Assembly (NCBI GenBank): GCA_030613055.1
Contig: JAUWMR010000001.1
Span: 1 to 64,000 of the forward strand
DNA from: Desulfobacteraceae bacterium
GTDB lineage: Bacteria > Desulfobacterota > DSM-4660 > Desulfatiglandales > Desulfatiglandaceae
Reading direction: 5' to 3'
DNA: 64,000 bases
The notes under the pieces are model-generated. The model was not told where the DNA came from. It made no database searches and was given only the letters and a program-made list of their open reading frames with translations. Positions 8,516-17,437 of this stretch are shown here, in pieces. How positions within the stretch are numbered: position 1 is the stretch's first letter; each line of letters opens with the position of its first letter. Made by a program: the position numbers and the translations under genes.

Positions 8516-9340
8516 CTATTCATTAACATCTTCAAAAACAATCCCTGTTAATTGTTCACTGATTTGCCACAGCTTTTTTTGGGTCTCAGCGTCATAAGAA
8601 ATCCTTGATGATTTTTTTTGTTTTCTGTTCTTGAAGTATTTTCCGGTAACACTGTCCAGCTCCGGGGCAGTGGCAAGATATACCGGTGTTTTGGAGCCTT
8701 CGGTTACAGGGCTTCCGCCCATTCCCCAGCCTGCTTTCAACAGCTTCGTGCCGATCACCCCCGGATGAAGGCAATTGACCTTAATACCGTCATGTTTAAG
8801 CCTGTCTGCTAATTCGTATGTGAAAAGGATATTGCAAAGTTTGGAAAGTGAATAGGCATCGTATCCACTATAGTGCTTCTCCCCATGAAGATTTTCAAAA
8901 TCAATTGCCGAGGCATGGGTCACGGAACTCACATTAATGATCCGGCTGTTAGTGTTTTTTCTTAGCAGATCAAGCAGAAGCCATGTAAGAAGAAACGGTG
9001 CGAGGTGATTTACCGCAAAGGTCATTTCAAAACCGTCTTGAGTAATTTTGCGTGTGGTTTCATAAACTCCCGCATTGTTGATGAGCACATCCAGACGATC
9101 ATACCTTTGCTGAACCTCATCAGCAAATTTGCGAACCTGTTTCAGGGACGCCAGGTCAGCAATAAAGATCTCAATTCTGTCATTTCCTGTTTCCTTTTTG
9201 ATCTCCTGCAAAATCCTTTCAGCCCGGTCCGGATCCCTGCCGTGCAAAAGCACGCTTGCGCCCATATTCGCAAGGTCCAGCGCGGTCTGTCTTCCTATTC
9301 CGTCCGTTGAACCTGTTATAAGTACAGTTTTGTTCTTCAC
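8516..9340 (-). CDS. Short-chain dehydrogenase/reductase (retinol dehydrogenase-like)
   Basis: A 274-residue classical SDR. The cofactor-binding TGSTDGIG is at 9-16, NNAG at 88-91, catalytic Ser near 139 (NVSSV) and YSLSK with Tyr163 and Lys167. GRDPDRA after strand 2 favours NADP(H). The C-terminal half resembles the retinol dehydrogenase/WW-oxidoreductase-like subgroup, whose bacterial members have varied, mostly unknown substrates. Translation likely begins at a GTG with AGGGGAAG upstream. The gene follows the cyclase gene on the same strand after 32 bases, so it may be the last gene of that operon. Its 3' end appears copied elsewhere in the window. Confidence 0.88.
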   Translation of the reverse strand: MKNKTVLITGSTDGIGRQTALDLANMGASVLLHGRDPDRAERILQEIKKETGNDRIEIFIADLASLKQVRKFADEVQQRYDRLDVLINNAGVYETTRKITQDGFEMTFAVNHLAPFLLTWLLLDLLRKNTNSRIINVSSVTHASAIDFENLHGEKHYSGYDAYSLSKLCNILFTYELADRLKHDGIKVNCLHPGVIGTKLLKAGWGMGGSPVTEGSKTPVYLATAPELDSVTGKYFKNRKQKKSSRISYDAETQKKLWQISEQLTGIVFEDVNE

Positions 9341-9372
9341 TTTTTTCTTCCCCTAAGAGGCTCAGGGGCTTT

Positions 9373-11487
9373 TTATTTTGTTGTAAACACGGCAACACCC
9401 TCCCATTCGGGGGGCGGCGGATCTTTGCGGAAACCCATGATTCTGTCCTGATAGAGCTGTGAGGTTTTGTCTTCAGGGCACAATTCAAGAACGCGGTTGA
9501 ATGCGGCCTGTGCCTGATCCCAGTCTCTATTTCTGTAATGGGAAATTGCGTGGCCGAATATCTCAACACCTTCCAGGCTTTTCTGTTCCACCTTATCCGC
9601 AAACCCCACTAATTCAAAGATAGTAACCGCATCTTCCTTACCCTTTACCATGACCCGGTCCAGTTCTCTTAACACAAACCGGCTGTCTAACTTCCCGGCA
9701 GTAGCCTGGCTTATGATGATGGATGTTCCATAGGTTTTATTGATCCCCTCGAGTCTCGATCCTAAATTTACGGTATCCCCGATCACTGTGTAGTCCATAA
9801 ACCTCTGACTTCCAAGGTTACCCACAATAACCTGGCCCGTATTCAGGCCGATACCCACGTCCAGACTGTCAAGGCCCTTAACTTGATTACTCATGGTCTT
9901 CAGTCTTTCGAGCCTTTCAATCATATCGAGAGCGGTTTCGGCGGCCTTTACCGGGTGATCCACAAGGGTCCCCGGCGCGCCGAAAAAGGCCATAATGGCG
10001 TCCCCTATTAGCTTGTCAAGTGTCCCCTGATGATCGAACACTATTGGAATCATGGCATCAAAATAGGTGTTTAATAGGCGCCCTGTCTCCTGCGGGCTCA
10101 GTTTCTCTGAAAGCGTGGTAAAACTCCTGAGATCGGAAAAAAGGACGGTTACTTCCTGAGAACGGCCTTCTAATGTGACACCTTCTTCCCCATCTAAGAT
10201 ATCTTTAACCACGCCGGGTGAGACATACTTGCCAAAGATATTGGTCACAAACTTTGTCTTTTTCTTGCTAAAGGCCCGCTGAAGCGCAATACCGCTAACA
10301 AACTGGACAAACAGCACAACCATTGGAGATGCCGCTTCTACCCACTGGAGTTGACGTATAAAGACAAGATGTGATGCCCCCAAAATAAAGGCCTGGCCTA
10401 AAAAAAAGATAACAGCGCCCCATAATGCCCCCGGCCTTTGTAAGTAAAAGATGATACCGATAAATCCAAAAATTATTGCCAGGGCATAAACATAAAAACC
10501 TGTTACCTTATGAATAAATGCCTGGCTCAGGATGGTTTCAAGTGCGTGTGCATGACAGGCGACACCAACTGTTTTTGGGCCCATGTCCTGTTTCACGACC
10601 TTGCCGAATTTTTTTTCATACGTTTTCGTACGACCCCCATGTCCAGACAATGGGGTAGCAAAGAAATCCTTTTCCGTTGCAAGGCTGCTTCCAATAAGGA
10701 CGATTTTACCTTTCACGCCTTCGGCAGAAAAACGATTGTTCACAACATCCACGAACGAGAGCAGCTCAAACGACTCCTCCGCACCTAAGAAATTTATTCT
10801 CAGATCAGGATAGGGGAGTCTCAATTGCTTCTGGCCTTTGGCCCCGAGACTGACACGATCCTTGTCTGAAAAGTCAAAAACAAAATCGAGATTTCTATAG
10901 GTCCTCGCCAATTCCAGAGAAAAGCTTGGCTCGATAAGCACTCCCTGCTTTAATGGTTTGATACTCAGAAAGGGGATCCTTCTTAATACGCCATCTCTGT
11001 CGGGAAACATATTAACAAAACCGTCCCCGATCATGGCTTCCTGAAAGATAGGCAGAGGCGTGACCTCACCTCTCCCCTCAACGGAAATAAATCTGGCAAG
11101 CACTACATTATTGCACGCCTCAATGGCCCTGGCCAGTTCAAGGTCTTCCCCTTTATCATGGCCAGGGGCAAATAATACCAGGTCCATCCCGATAATCTCC
11201 GCGCCGGCCCGGCAGAGATTTTCAATCGCCTTAGCCATATGGCGTCGCGACCAGGCCCCCTTCTGTCTTTTTAGCTCTGTGGCACTTCGCTGATCCATAA
11301 GGACCAGCGCCACCTTGCTGGATGAAGGCCCTGGCCCCCGCCATTTAAAATGTAGATCGTGCAGGAATAGATCTGCTCTCTCCATAAAATGGAATTTATA
11401 GAGAACTGAAACAGCGCAGATAATAAAGAGTGTAAACAGAATTGAATAAAGGATGTGTTTCCGGTATAGCTTTTTCTGCGGCTCCAT
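9373..11487 (-). CDS. CHASE2-domain class III adenylate cyclase
   Basis: A 704-residue membrane sensor enzyme. An N-terminal membrane helix (11-31) leads to a periplasmic CHASE2 domain (about 40-320), then three membrane helices (about 330-350, 353-375, 384-403) and a cytoplasmic class III cyclase domain (about 443-625). Metal-binding Asp452 (LFSDLRSF) and Asp496 (LIGDAIMAFFG), Lys492 and the transition-state pair Asn574/Arg578 (GDTVNLGSRLE) are all present, so it should be active. A single TPR-like helical hairpin (642-685) closes the protein. It starts three bases after the preceding secreted-protein gene, in one operon with it. Confidence 0.92.
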   Translation of the reverse strand: MEPQKKLYRKHILYSILFTLFIICAVSVLYKFHFMERADLFLHDLHFKWRGPGPSSSKVALVLMDQRSATELKRQKGAWSRRHMAKAIENLCRAGAEIIGMDLVLFAPGHDKGEDLELARAIEACNNVVLARFISVEGRGEVTPLPIFQEAMIGDGFVNMFPDRDGVLRRIPFLSIKPLKQGVLIEPSFSLELARTYRNLDFVFDFSDKDRVSLGAKGQKQLRLPYPDLRINFLGAEESFELLSFVDVVNNRFSAEGVKGKIVLIGSSLATEKDFFATPLSGHGGRTKTYEKKFGKVVKQDMGPKTVGVACHAHALETILSQAFIHKVTGFYVYALAIIFGFIGIIFYLQRPGALWGAVIFFLGQAFILGASHLVFIRQLQWVEAASPMVVLFVQFVSGIALQRAFSKKKTKFVTNIFGKYVSPGVVKDILDGEEGVTLEGRSQEVTVLFSDLRSFTTLSEKLSPQETGRLLNTYFDAMIPIVFDHQGTLDKLIGDAIMAFFGAPGTLVDHPVKAAETALDMIERLERLKTMSNQVKGLDSLDVGIGLNTGQVIVGNLGSQRFMDYTVIGDTVNLGSRLEGINKTYGTSIIISQATAGKLDSRFVLRELDRVMVKGKEDAVTIFELVGFADKVEQKSLEGVEIFGHAISHYRNRDWDQAQAAFNRVLELCPEDKTSQLYQDRIMGFRKDPPPPEWEGVAVFTTK

Positions 11488-11490
11488 AGG

Positions 11491-12483
11491 TTACCGGCAA
11501 AGAGCAAGGTGTTTTATTATCTTTCCTTCAATACCCCCGATGGAACTGGATACTATGACGATGACACGACATTTTTTTAAGATCTGATTGGACGCGTCTT
11601 CTTTTTGGATGCTTTTTGCGTCAACTTCACTGATGACCACGTTGGTTTGCATAAGGCCCTGAACCTGCTGGACATCTTTGATAATATATCTGCCGCGCTT
11701 TTTCCTTTTCTGCCTTTCCTGCGCATACGCTGCACCTGGAAAAACAAGATCCATAAGCCTGGCCAGAGGTCTTCTGGCTGGACATAACACTAATTCCTCC
11801 TGGCTCATGTCAGACACTACATACCGTGCCATTCCCCTTTTCATCAGGGCGGTTTCATCCACACTTTTGACTTCATAAAGGGTCTCACCTTTCTCAGTAA
11901 CAATCTTAGGAAAAAGCGCGGGATTGACGCGGGATTGTTTTTCAAGCCCGCGGGCATCTAATACGAGCCACGGAGCGGATTTTTCTTCGGAAATATCCAA
12001 GCTGCCCGGTTTGGGTATATCCTGCCACGACGATGATTTGGTCCTCAACTGGTTCAGCAATCTTTGCGTCAACCCCTCAACACCGGTCATGGGAGCCCGA
12101 TAGACTACCCTGAAAAAAGGATGATCCCCTTTTTTGATGAACTTTCTTTCCCAGGGCTCGTAATGGACCAGCCCCTTGATCTGGATGATCAGTTTTTCTT
12201 TTTCCATGTCAGCAAGGGTATGCCGATCATCAACTCGCAGGCCGGAAGCAACCTGAAGAATTGAGCTCAAAGCGCCGGCCTGGGCCACTCTCAAAGCCCT
12301 TGCCTTTGACCCGTAATTCAAGTGAGGATAGCCGATACCGATCCCGTAAAAATACCCGTTATGCCAGTCTATTTTTCCGTTAGGTGCATGTTCTATGAAG
12401 GATGAAAACCTGGTGTCAACACACCAGGCATAAGATGTGAGGAAAAAGAAGAGACTTATAACTGAGAAAAAAGTACGTTTCAT
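11491..12483 (-). CDS. Secreted LPP20/FlgT-like protein of unknown function
   Basis: A 330-residue protein with a clear signal peptide (MKRTFFSVISLFFFLTSYAWC). Residues about 30-140 (GYFYGIGIGYP, then ALRVAQAGALSSILQVASG) resemble the N-terminal alpha/beta domain of LPP20 lipoproteins and FlgT, which pack in outer-membrane or periplasmic assemblies. The middle holds DARGLEKQSRVNPALFPKIV, and the C-terminal part is basic (QERQKRKKRGRYIIKD) and unrecognised. It lies between the CHASE2 cyclase and a FlgT-like gene; the context suggests an envelope complex. The ribosome site is weak. Confidence 0.6.
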   Translation of the reverse strand: MKRTFFSVISLFFFLTSYAWCVDTRFSSFIEHAPNGKIDWHNGYFYGIGIGYPHLNYGSKARALRVAQAGALSSILQVASGLRVDDRHTLADMEKEKLIIQIKGLVHYEPWERKFIKKGDHPFFRVVYRAPMTGVEGLTQRLLNQLRTKSSSWQDIPKPGSLDISEEKSAPWLVLDARGLEKQSRVNPALFPKIVTEKGETLYEVKSVDETALMKRGMARYVVSDMSQEELVLCPARRPLARLMDLVFPGAAYAQERQKRKKRGRYIIKDVQQVQGLMQTNVVISEVDAKSIQKEDASNQILKKCRVIVIVSSSIGGIEGKIIKHLALCR

Positions 12484-12527
12484 TATTCTATTTTCTCTGG
12501 TGCGAATAAAGGAAGGAATTCCACCAA

Positions 12528-12618
12528 TATTATTTGTTGTAATAGTTTAGCCCTCTGAAAACAGTAACGGGAAATGGGGATCGATTTTTTCAAAGAGATA
12601 AACTGTTATTATTTGTTG
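12528..12618. mobile_element. MITE-like element with flanking direct repeats (copy 1)
   Basis: A short palindromic element begins GTAATAGTTTAGC at 12539 and ends near 12606 with the inverse of its start (CAAAGAGATAAACTGT). The sequence TATTATTTGTTG occurs on both sides, at 12528-12539 and 12607-12618, and looks like a target-site duplication. A longer copy with the same ends is at 41228-41322. The right-hand direct repeat contains the stop codon of the FlgT-like gene, so the element inserted at that gene's very end. Confidence 0.7.
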
Positions 12619-13760
12619 AATTTCAGATTCAGCGAATTGGCTTGCAGGCCGGTAACTTCTAAAGAAGGCGTTTTTATCCTGCTGATTTTTTCTGCTAACT
12701 CCTCGATAGACCCCTGATATTTCACCTCAAGAAGCGCATAACCGGATTGAAAGCTCCGTGTCTTTATATCAACCAAACCCCGAATCCTGCGCAAACCATC
12801 TTTAAACTTGGAAAGCCCGCTGAACGATGCCTTTGAAATGTTCAACTCATAGGTCCCCGCCTGAAAAACATCCTTCCTCCACTGCTTGAGTATCCCCGCA
12901 ATCATCTCGTCAGCCAACTCGGCGGTAGCATCCTGCAATGGGATCAGGGCTTCAGCGCCAGAGGCAGGACGTGTTTTGTATCCGGAAAAGAGGACTTTTC
13001 CGGTATCGGTTTCTAATGCCTTCAGACGAATTTCATTTGAAAAAAAACGTGTAGCCCTTCCGAATATCCGCCTTTGATCCACAAATGTGCGTCTCACTTC
13101 TCCCTGGACAAGGATTTCCGCTCCGTAATCCCTGGCAATTTTATTTGCCCTTGAAGGATCACCCTTTAATAGCAGGGTTTCCAGTTGTTTCTTCCGATTG
13201 ACCTGGCCAGCATCAACTAATTGAAATCCCCTTTCAATCAGGCTACTTTCTACCTGGTTTTCCGCGTTCCGGTTTCCCTCTAAGGCTACCCCTATCCACG
13301 AGCTGTTCATCTCTCTGCTGTATATAACGACCATGACCCTTGGATTTTGCTTTTTCCGGATCAGCAGCCCAATGGATTGAAGATCATCAGCCAATTTGCC
13401 CATCTTAACCAGGGCGGATATTTTCACCTCATAGAGGCCATCCGTTTCTCCCTCTCGCAGGACCCTGTAGCTCTGGATATACCCGCTGCTCTCGGTATAA
13501 ATACGATCTTCGACAAGCCTTTTCTGTTCAACCGTCAATTCTGTGGTCACATATGTTCCAACACCCTGTTCCACAGCCTTTCTAAGGGCATCGTTTAACG
13601 CCCCATCACGGGCCTTCGCGGATTTGCCGTCGGCTACGCCAATGGCGATTACCTCCTTTCCCTTCTCATCCTGAACAGCAGTTGAAAATCCCGGAAAAAG
13701 AAAAAAGAAAACAAGGAAAAAGATCACTACCAGATTCTTATATATTTTTATTTTTATCAA
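12609..13760 (-). CDS. FlgT/LPP20-like secreted protein
   Basis: About 383 residues with a hydrophobic signal segment (NLVVIFFLVFFFLFPGF) and then a FlgT N-terminal-type domain: GVADGKSAKARDGALNDALRKAVEQG, then YVTTELTVEQKRLVEDRI and SSGYIQSYRVL. A second domain (about 150-300, ILVQGEVRRTFVDQRRIFG) resembles the CsgG-related middle domain of FlgT. FlgT builds the outer ring of some flagella, but no flagellar genes are near; the CsgG-like neighbour points to another envelope structure. I favour a TTG start at 13760, with GAGGGG six bases upstream; an alternative TTG is at 13775. Confidence 0.65.
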   Translation of the reverse strand: MIKIKIYKNLVVIFFLVFFFLFPGFSTAVQDEKGKEVIAIGVADGKSAKARDGALNDALRKAVEQGVGTYVTTELTVEQKRLVEDRIYTESSGYIQSYRVLREGETDGLYEVKISALVKMGKLADDLQSIGLLIRKKQNPRVMVVIYSREMNSSWIGVALEGNRNAENQVESSLIERGFQLVDAGQVNRKKQLETLLLKGDPSRANKIARDYGAEILVQGEVRRTFVDQRRIFGRATRFFSNEIRLKALETDTGKVLFSGYKTRPASGAEALIPLQDATAELADEMIAGILKQWRKDVFQAGTYELNISKASFSGLSKFKDGLRRIRGLVDIKTRSFQSGYALLEVKYQGSIEELAEKISRIKTPSLEVTGLQANSLNLKFNK

Positions 13761-13821
13761 TTGGAGCCCCCTCAAACAGGTTAAAGGGAAAATGATTATG
13801 ATCTCCTTTCGGTTTTAGGCA

Positions 13822-14742
13822 CTATTGTACTGGAATGACGTCCATTCCTTTTTTAATGCCTCCGCCGCTTATAACCTCACATATTGATAACTTCTTTTTA
13901 ACCGTCACCACTCTAATCGTACCCACAGTCTCCGTGCTCTGGTCTAATACCTCTCCGGTATCAGGGTCCCTTATAACCTCTGACTTTCCAACGTCAAAGC
14001 GCTGGCCCACTGTAATGCCTTCCCTTTCACCCCGGTTGATATACACCTTTTCGCCTTTTGCCAGGACCACGGTACCTGTCCAGGGAATGGACTCTAATTT
14101 TGATATCAGGAATTCAACGCCCTCATCAACGGCCTGTTCCATTGCCTTTCCCGCGTTGGTCTTTCTGAACCCACCGACATCACCGGAAAAGCCACCTTTG
14201 GACAGGCCAAAAGTGAGCCCTGTCTTAGAGACCTTTCCATAGCACTTCTTGGAGGCCATTACCTGTCCTGTAGTGGAGTCAACAATATACATCACCACAT
14301 TGATCTCGGAATTGCTTTGAGATCCCCCTAACCTGAAGCCTTTGTACCCGACACCGGCCCCTCCCCCGCTTGTCTCATCCGCAAAATGGGTGATAGCACC
14401 TTTAATGAGGAGCTGGGCAGGCGTCATATATCCGGTGGCAACCTTTCTGCCCCCGCCCGCGGCACGTCCGCTCGCCGCAAAATCCTGCTCCTGCATGGCG
14501 TCCCGTCTCATATCCTGCTCACCTAATACAATGAATCTTTCGGTCTTATTCAGGCTGTCAGTTAAGACCGCGCCCCATGCGTCTCCAAGGCTCCATTGGC
14601 CTCTCCAGTTGGATCTATTTTCAAATCTGGAAACGGCTATAGAGTATCGCAGCCCTCCTGCCTGGGCCAGGCATTCTCCTGCCACTAATAAGACAAGGGC
14701 AAAAAGTATTCCAGCTATTAAAATACTTTGATATTTTCTCAT
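13822..14742 (-). CDS. CsgG/HfaB-like curli assembly family protein
   Basis: A 306-residue exported protein. Signal peptide about 1-27 (ILIAGILFALVLLVAGECLAQA), without a canonical lipobox. The body follows the CsgG fold: SIAVSRFENRSNW, LGDAWGAVLTDSLNKTERFIVLGEQDM, then LLIKGAITHFADET, VVMYIVDSTTGQVMASK and EQAVDEGVEFLISKLE. A C-terminal extension (about 230-306) with VYINRGEREGITVGQRFDV is an extra beta-rich domain. CsgG proteins form outer-membrane secretion pores; lack of the lipid anchor and of curli subunits makes the role here uncertain. AGGAGGG precedes the ATG; it probably starts the operon running to the cyclase. Confidence 0.75.
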   Translation of the reverse strand: MRKYQSILIAGILFALVLLVAGECLAQAGGLRYSIAVSRFENRSNWRGQWSLGDAWGAVLTDSLNKTERFIVLGEQDMRRDAMQEQDFAASGRAAGGGRKVATGYMTPAQLLIKGAITHFADETSGGGAGVGYKGFRLGGSQSNSEINVVMYIVDSTTGQVMASKKCYGKVSKTGLTFGLSKGGFSGDVGGFRKTNAGKAMEQAVDEGVEFLISKLESIPWTGTVVLAKGEKVYINRGEREGITVGQRFDVGKSEVIRDPDTGEVLDQSTETVGTIRVVTVKKKLSICEVISGGGIKKGMDVIPVQ

Positions 14743-14789
14743 TTTTCCCTCCTCAAGTTATTTCATTTTCTCTTAATATACAGACCTCG

Positions 14790-14966
14790 TTAAGTGGTTG
14801 AATAGTTGAGTAGTTAAGTGGTTAAATTCACGGCCATATTTGTTTTTAGTCCCACCGTGGCGGGAGACATTTATCATTTTGATATTTGCAACTTACTGAA
14901 ATTATAACAATTATTTTCCAACTCAACCACTCAACCACTCAACTATTCAACCACTCAACTATTTAA
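14790..14966. repeat. Inverted pair of 8-bp tandem arrays
   Basis: Left array 14790-14829 has about five 8-base units of consensus TTRARTRG (TTAAGTGG, TTGAATAG and variants). Right array 14919-14966 has six units of the reverse complement (CCACTCAA, CTATTCAA and variants). They bracket about 90 bases without a gene, in the gap between the CsgG-like and histidine kinase genes. Confidence 0.8.
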
Positions 14967-15007
14967 CTATATCTGAATATACTAAATAGACGAAAAGGTA
15001 TCCACTG

Positions 15008-16609
15008 TCAATCAAAGGGTTCAGGCAGGCGCTTTTCCGGTAACATCAGGGTGAATGTGGTTCCTTGATCGGCCCTGGACTCAAAAGCCAACTTCCCGCC
15101 ATGCTCATTAACAATTTGCTGGGTAACCGGCAGCCCGAGACCGGTACCTTTATAACCTTTGGTTGAAAAAAAATCCGTAAACAGCCTTTCCTGGGTCTTC
15201 TCGTCCATGCCCGTCCCGTTGTCACTAATCTCGAATCTCACACCCCAGCCTGCAGGGCTATCCGTTTTTGCGCTCACCCTCCCCTTTCCATTCATAATCC
15301 CTTCAAGTGTACATGCATCAATGGCGTTGCTTATGAGATTCAAAAGACAACGATGTATGCCGGTTCTGTCCATTGAAACCATATTTATTCCGGGTTGAAG
15401 GTCGCGAACCAGAGTGACACCTGCCGAACTGGCCTTTTCCTCCATTAAATCCAGAACCTCAGTAAGCAGTACATTTGGATCTACTATCTGGTAATCCGGC
15501 GTTCTTTCTTTGGAATAAATCAACATGTCTGTTACAATACTTGCTATCTGGTCGATATTTCGTTCCACCATCCCCCAGCCCTCTTTAACTAATTCCAGAT
15601 CCTTTTTGGATATGGCAGAGTTAATGACATATGCACCGCCCTTGAGCCCGGTGAGGATATTTTTAATATAGTGGGCTACACCTGCCACTGTTCTGCCGAT
15701 GGCCGCCATGCGCTGGGCCTGTTCCTTCTCTTTCTGTAGCCTGTGGACCTCCCTGAGGTCCTGGATGAAGACCACGCTTCCAACCTCTTTTTCCTGTTCA
15801 TACAGAAGTGTCCCGGAGAACCTTACCGGAATTGGCTCTTTTGACTTATTCAGAAGATGGGCTTCCATGTTAATTATTTTTCCAGGTGGACCGCGCCGGT
15901 CACTATAAAATGACTCCCTGATCGCCATTGCTGTCTCTTTTGAAAGGATCTCCGGAAAACTCATCTTCCCGATGATTTCGTCGGGTGAATACCCTAAGAT
16001 TTCTGCAGCTCCATGATTAAAGATCCCGATGTTCCCTTTAGATCCGGTGGCAATAATACCGTCAATGGAGTTTTCAATAAGGTTTAATACAAATGCCTCA
16101 CTCCTTTTGATCTTACCTGTCATCGCAACCCGTTCGGAAAAATCCTGATATGTAATCATAGCCCCCTGGATGTTTCCGGCATCATCTTCGATTGGTGCGG
16201 CGTTCAAATATAGATAGGTTCCCTCCGGACCTAAGTGGGGAAAGAAATGCTCAGCCTCATAGCCCCCTTCAACCATGGGAGATTTTCGCAGGTTCATGTC
16301 CTCATAAAGCCTTTTAATAGTCTCTATATCATCATCAATGAGAAGGTCGGCTAAGGTTGGCCTCTTGCGGGGATAGAAGGGCTCCCATTGCCGGTCGGTG
16401 CCAATCATCTCTTTGCTGGAAAATCCCGTCAGTTTTTCACATGCATTGTTCCAAAAGGAGATTTTATGGTCCTTGTCGATGACGAGCATTGGGATTGGAG
16501 AGCCGTAAATGATACCTTCGGCAGTCTTCTTTTGCCTGCGTGCCTCCTCGCCCCAGACCTCCTGGTCCCGGCTTGGTTCCTCAATCTTCATTCTTACACC
16601 CTTGGACAA
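15008..16609 (-). CDS. PAS-domain sensor histidine kinase
   Basis: A 533-residue soluble kinase: no membrane segments are visible. PAS domains lie at about 30-160 (YGSPIPMLVIDKDHKISFWN) and 170-290 (IENSIDGIIATGSKGNIGIFN). The dimerisation/phosphoacceptor helix has His313 in AGVAHYIKNIL; the ATPase part has the N box (LLNLISNAIDA, about 422-432), G1 DNGTG at 463-467 and G2 GTGLGLP at 488-494. The cytosolic PAS pair suggests sensing of redox state or a small ligand. It lies 38 bases downstream of a receiver-protein gene, its probable partner. A second possible start is the ATG at 16591. Confidence 0.92.
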   Translation of the reverse strand: MSKGVRMKIEEPSRDQEVWGEEARRQKKTAEGIIYGSPIPMLVIDKDHKISFWNNACEKLTGFSSKEMIGTDRQWEPFYPRKRPTLADLLIDDDIETIKRLYEDMNLRKSPMVEGGYEAEHFFPHLGPEGTYLYLNAAPIEDDAGNIQGAMITYQDFSERVAMTGKIKRSEAFVLNLIENSIDGIIATGSKGNIGIFNHGAAEILGYSPDEIIGKMSFPEILSKETAMAIRESFYSDRRGPPGKIINMEAHLLNKSKEPIPVRFSGTLLYEQEKEVGSVVFIQDLREVHRLQKEKEQAQRMAAIGRTVAGVAHYIKNILTGLKGGAYVINSAISKKDLELVKEGWGMVERNIDQIASIVTDMLIYSKERTPDYQIVDPNVLLTEVLDLMEEKASSAGVTLVRDLQPGINMVSMDRTGIHRCLLNLISNAIDACTLEGIMNGKGRVSAKTDSPAGWGVRFEISDNGTGMDEKTQERLFTDFFSTKGYKGTGLGLPVTQQIVNEHGGKLAFESRADQGTTFTLMLPEKRLPEPFD

Positions 16610-16647
16610 TGGATTCGTTTTATTGCAGTTCCCGAGCTTGATTAAAA

Positions 16648-17055
16648 TTATTTCAATGCCTTTCTTACAAGTCTTATCAGTTCTTCGGGATCAACCGGTT
16701 TTTTAATAAAGCCTTCAGGAATTATTGCCTTTCTATCCTGCTTACCGGTTGAACTTCCCCTAAAGAATGTCTCCAGATCAATGCCGGTCTCACCGGATAC
16801 GCCGGTGACCATGATCACGGGTATTTTCTCTGTAGCACCATCGCCCGCAAGATCGGAAAGCATGGATATACCACTCTTTTTGGGCATCATCAGGTCAAGC
16901 AGAATAAGATCCGGTTGCACTGATTTTGCCTTTTCCAGGCCTTCTTGTCCATCCTGGGCATCAATTGTCAGGTATCCATGATCCTTAAGGACCGTGGACA
17001 GAAAAAGGACCACGTCCGCATCATCATCCACAATAAGTATTTTTAAAGGGGGCAT
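16648..17055 (-). CDS. Single-domain response regulator (receiver)
   Basis: A 135-residue CheY-like receiver without an output domain. Acidic pocket D10-D12 (LIVDDDADV), phosphoacceptor Asp54 (LILLDLMMP), Thr near 84 (VIMVTG) and the conserved Lys of GFIKKPVDP near 118 are present. An insertion of about 20 residues lies between strand 4 and strand 5 (DLETFFRGSSTGKQDRKAI), which is unusual. It is the first gene of a pair with the PAS histidine kinase and probably passes phosphate within a relay. Confidence 0.9.
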   Translation of the reverse strand: MPPLKILIVDDDADVVLFLSTVLKDHGYLTIDAQDGQEGLEKAKSVQPDLILLDLMMPKKSGISMLSDLAGDGATEKIPVIMVTGVSGETGIDLETFFRGSSTGKQDRKAIIPEGFIKKPVDPEELIRLVRKALK

Positions 17056-17437
17056 ATTTTAAGCTCCTTTCACTATTGCGAGCGAGTTACAGGTTTCAGG
17101 TTGAGGGTTATGATAACATTTATCAAACCGGCTGGCCATGTTTCTGATAAGAGAATCAAGGTGAAGTATCTGAATTTTTATATATTAAAAACATCGGGCG
17201 GAAAATATCAAGTTAAGCCTTTCTAATGGGCCCATTTTCAAATAAAATTACAAAAACCGGAAATACAAGTATTCTTGTATTGACATTAGAAAAAACAGGT
17301 CTAATTTTTATATACCTGTTGTTTTTCGTTGTTAATAGCGACCGGAAATGTTTATAAAACACATGGAGAAACCAGCTCTATTTTCGCTGCGTCATATTTT
17401 ATTTACCAAATAACACTCACGAGAGGAGACTTTTGAG
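17056..17437. promoter_or_regulatory. Intergenic region with candidate promoter and dyad for the ORP/Mrp genes
   Basis: A sigma-70-like promoter is visible: TTGACA at 17280-17285, 16-base spacer, TAATTT at 17302-17307. A perfect dyad AATACAAG, TATT, CTTGTATT at 17262-17281 touches the -35 box, where a repressor or activator could bind. The downstream leader to the ATG at 17438 is about 120 bases. The rest of the gap shows no gene. Confidence 0.45.

Noticed and set aside
9219-9602. 127-codon minus-strand frame between the SDR and cyclase genes
   Set aside because: Overlaps both real genes in another frame; composition is unlike a protein.
13835-14731. Long plus-strand frames opposite the CsgG-like gene
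   Set aside because: Shadows of a well-supported gene with signal peptide and family motifs.
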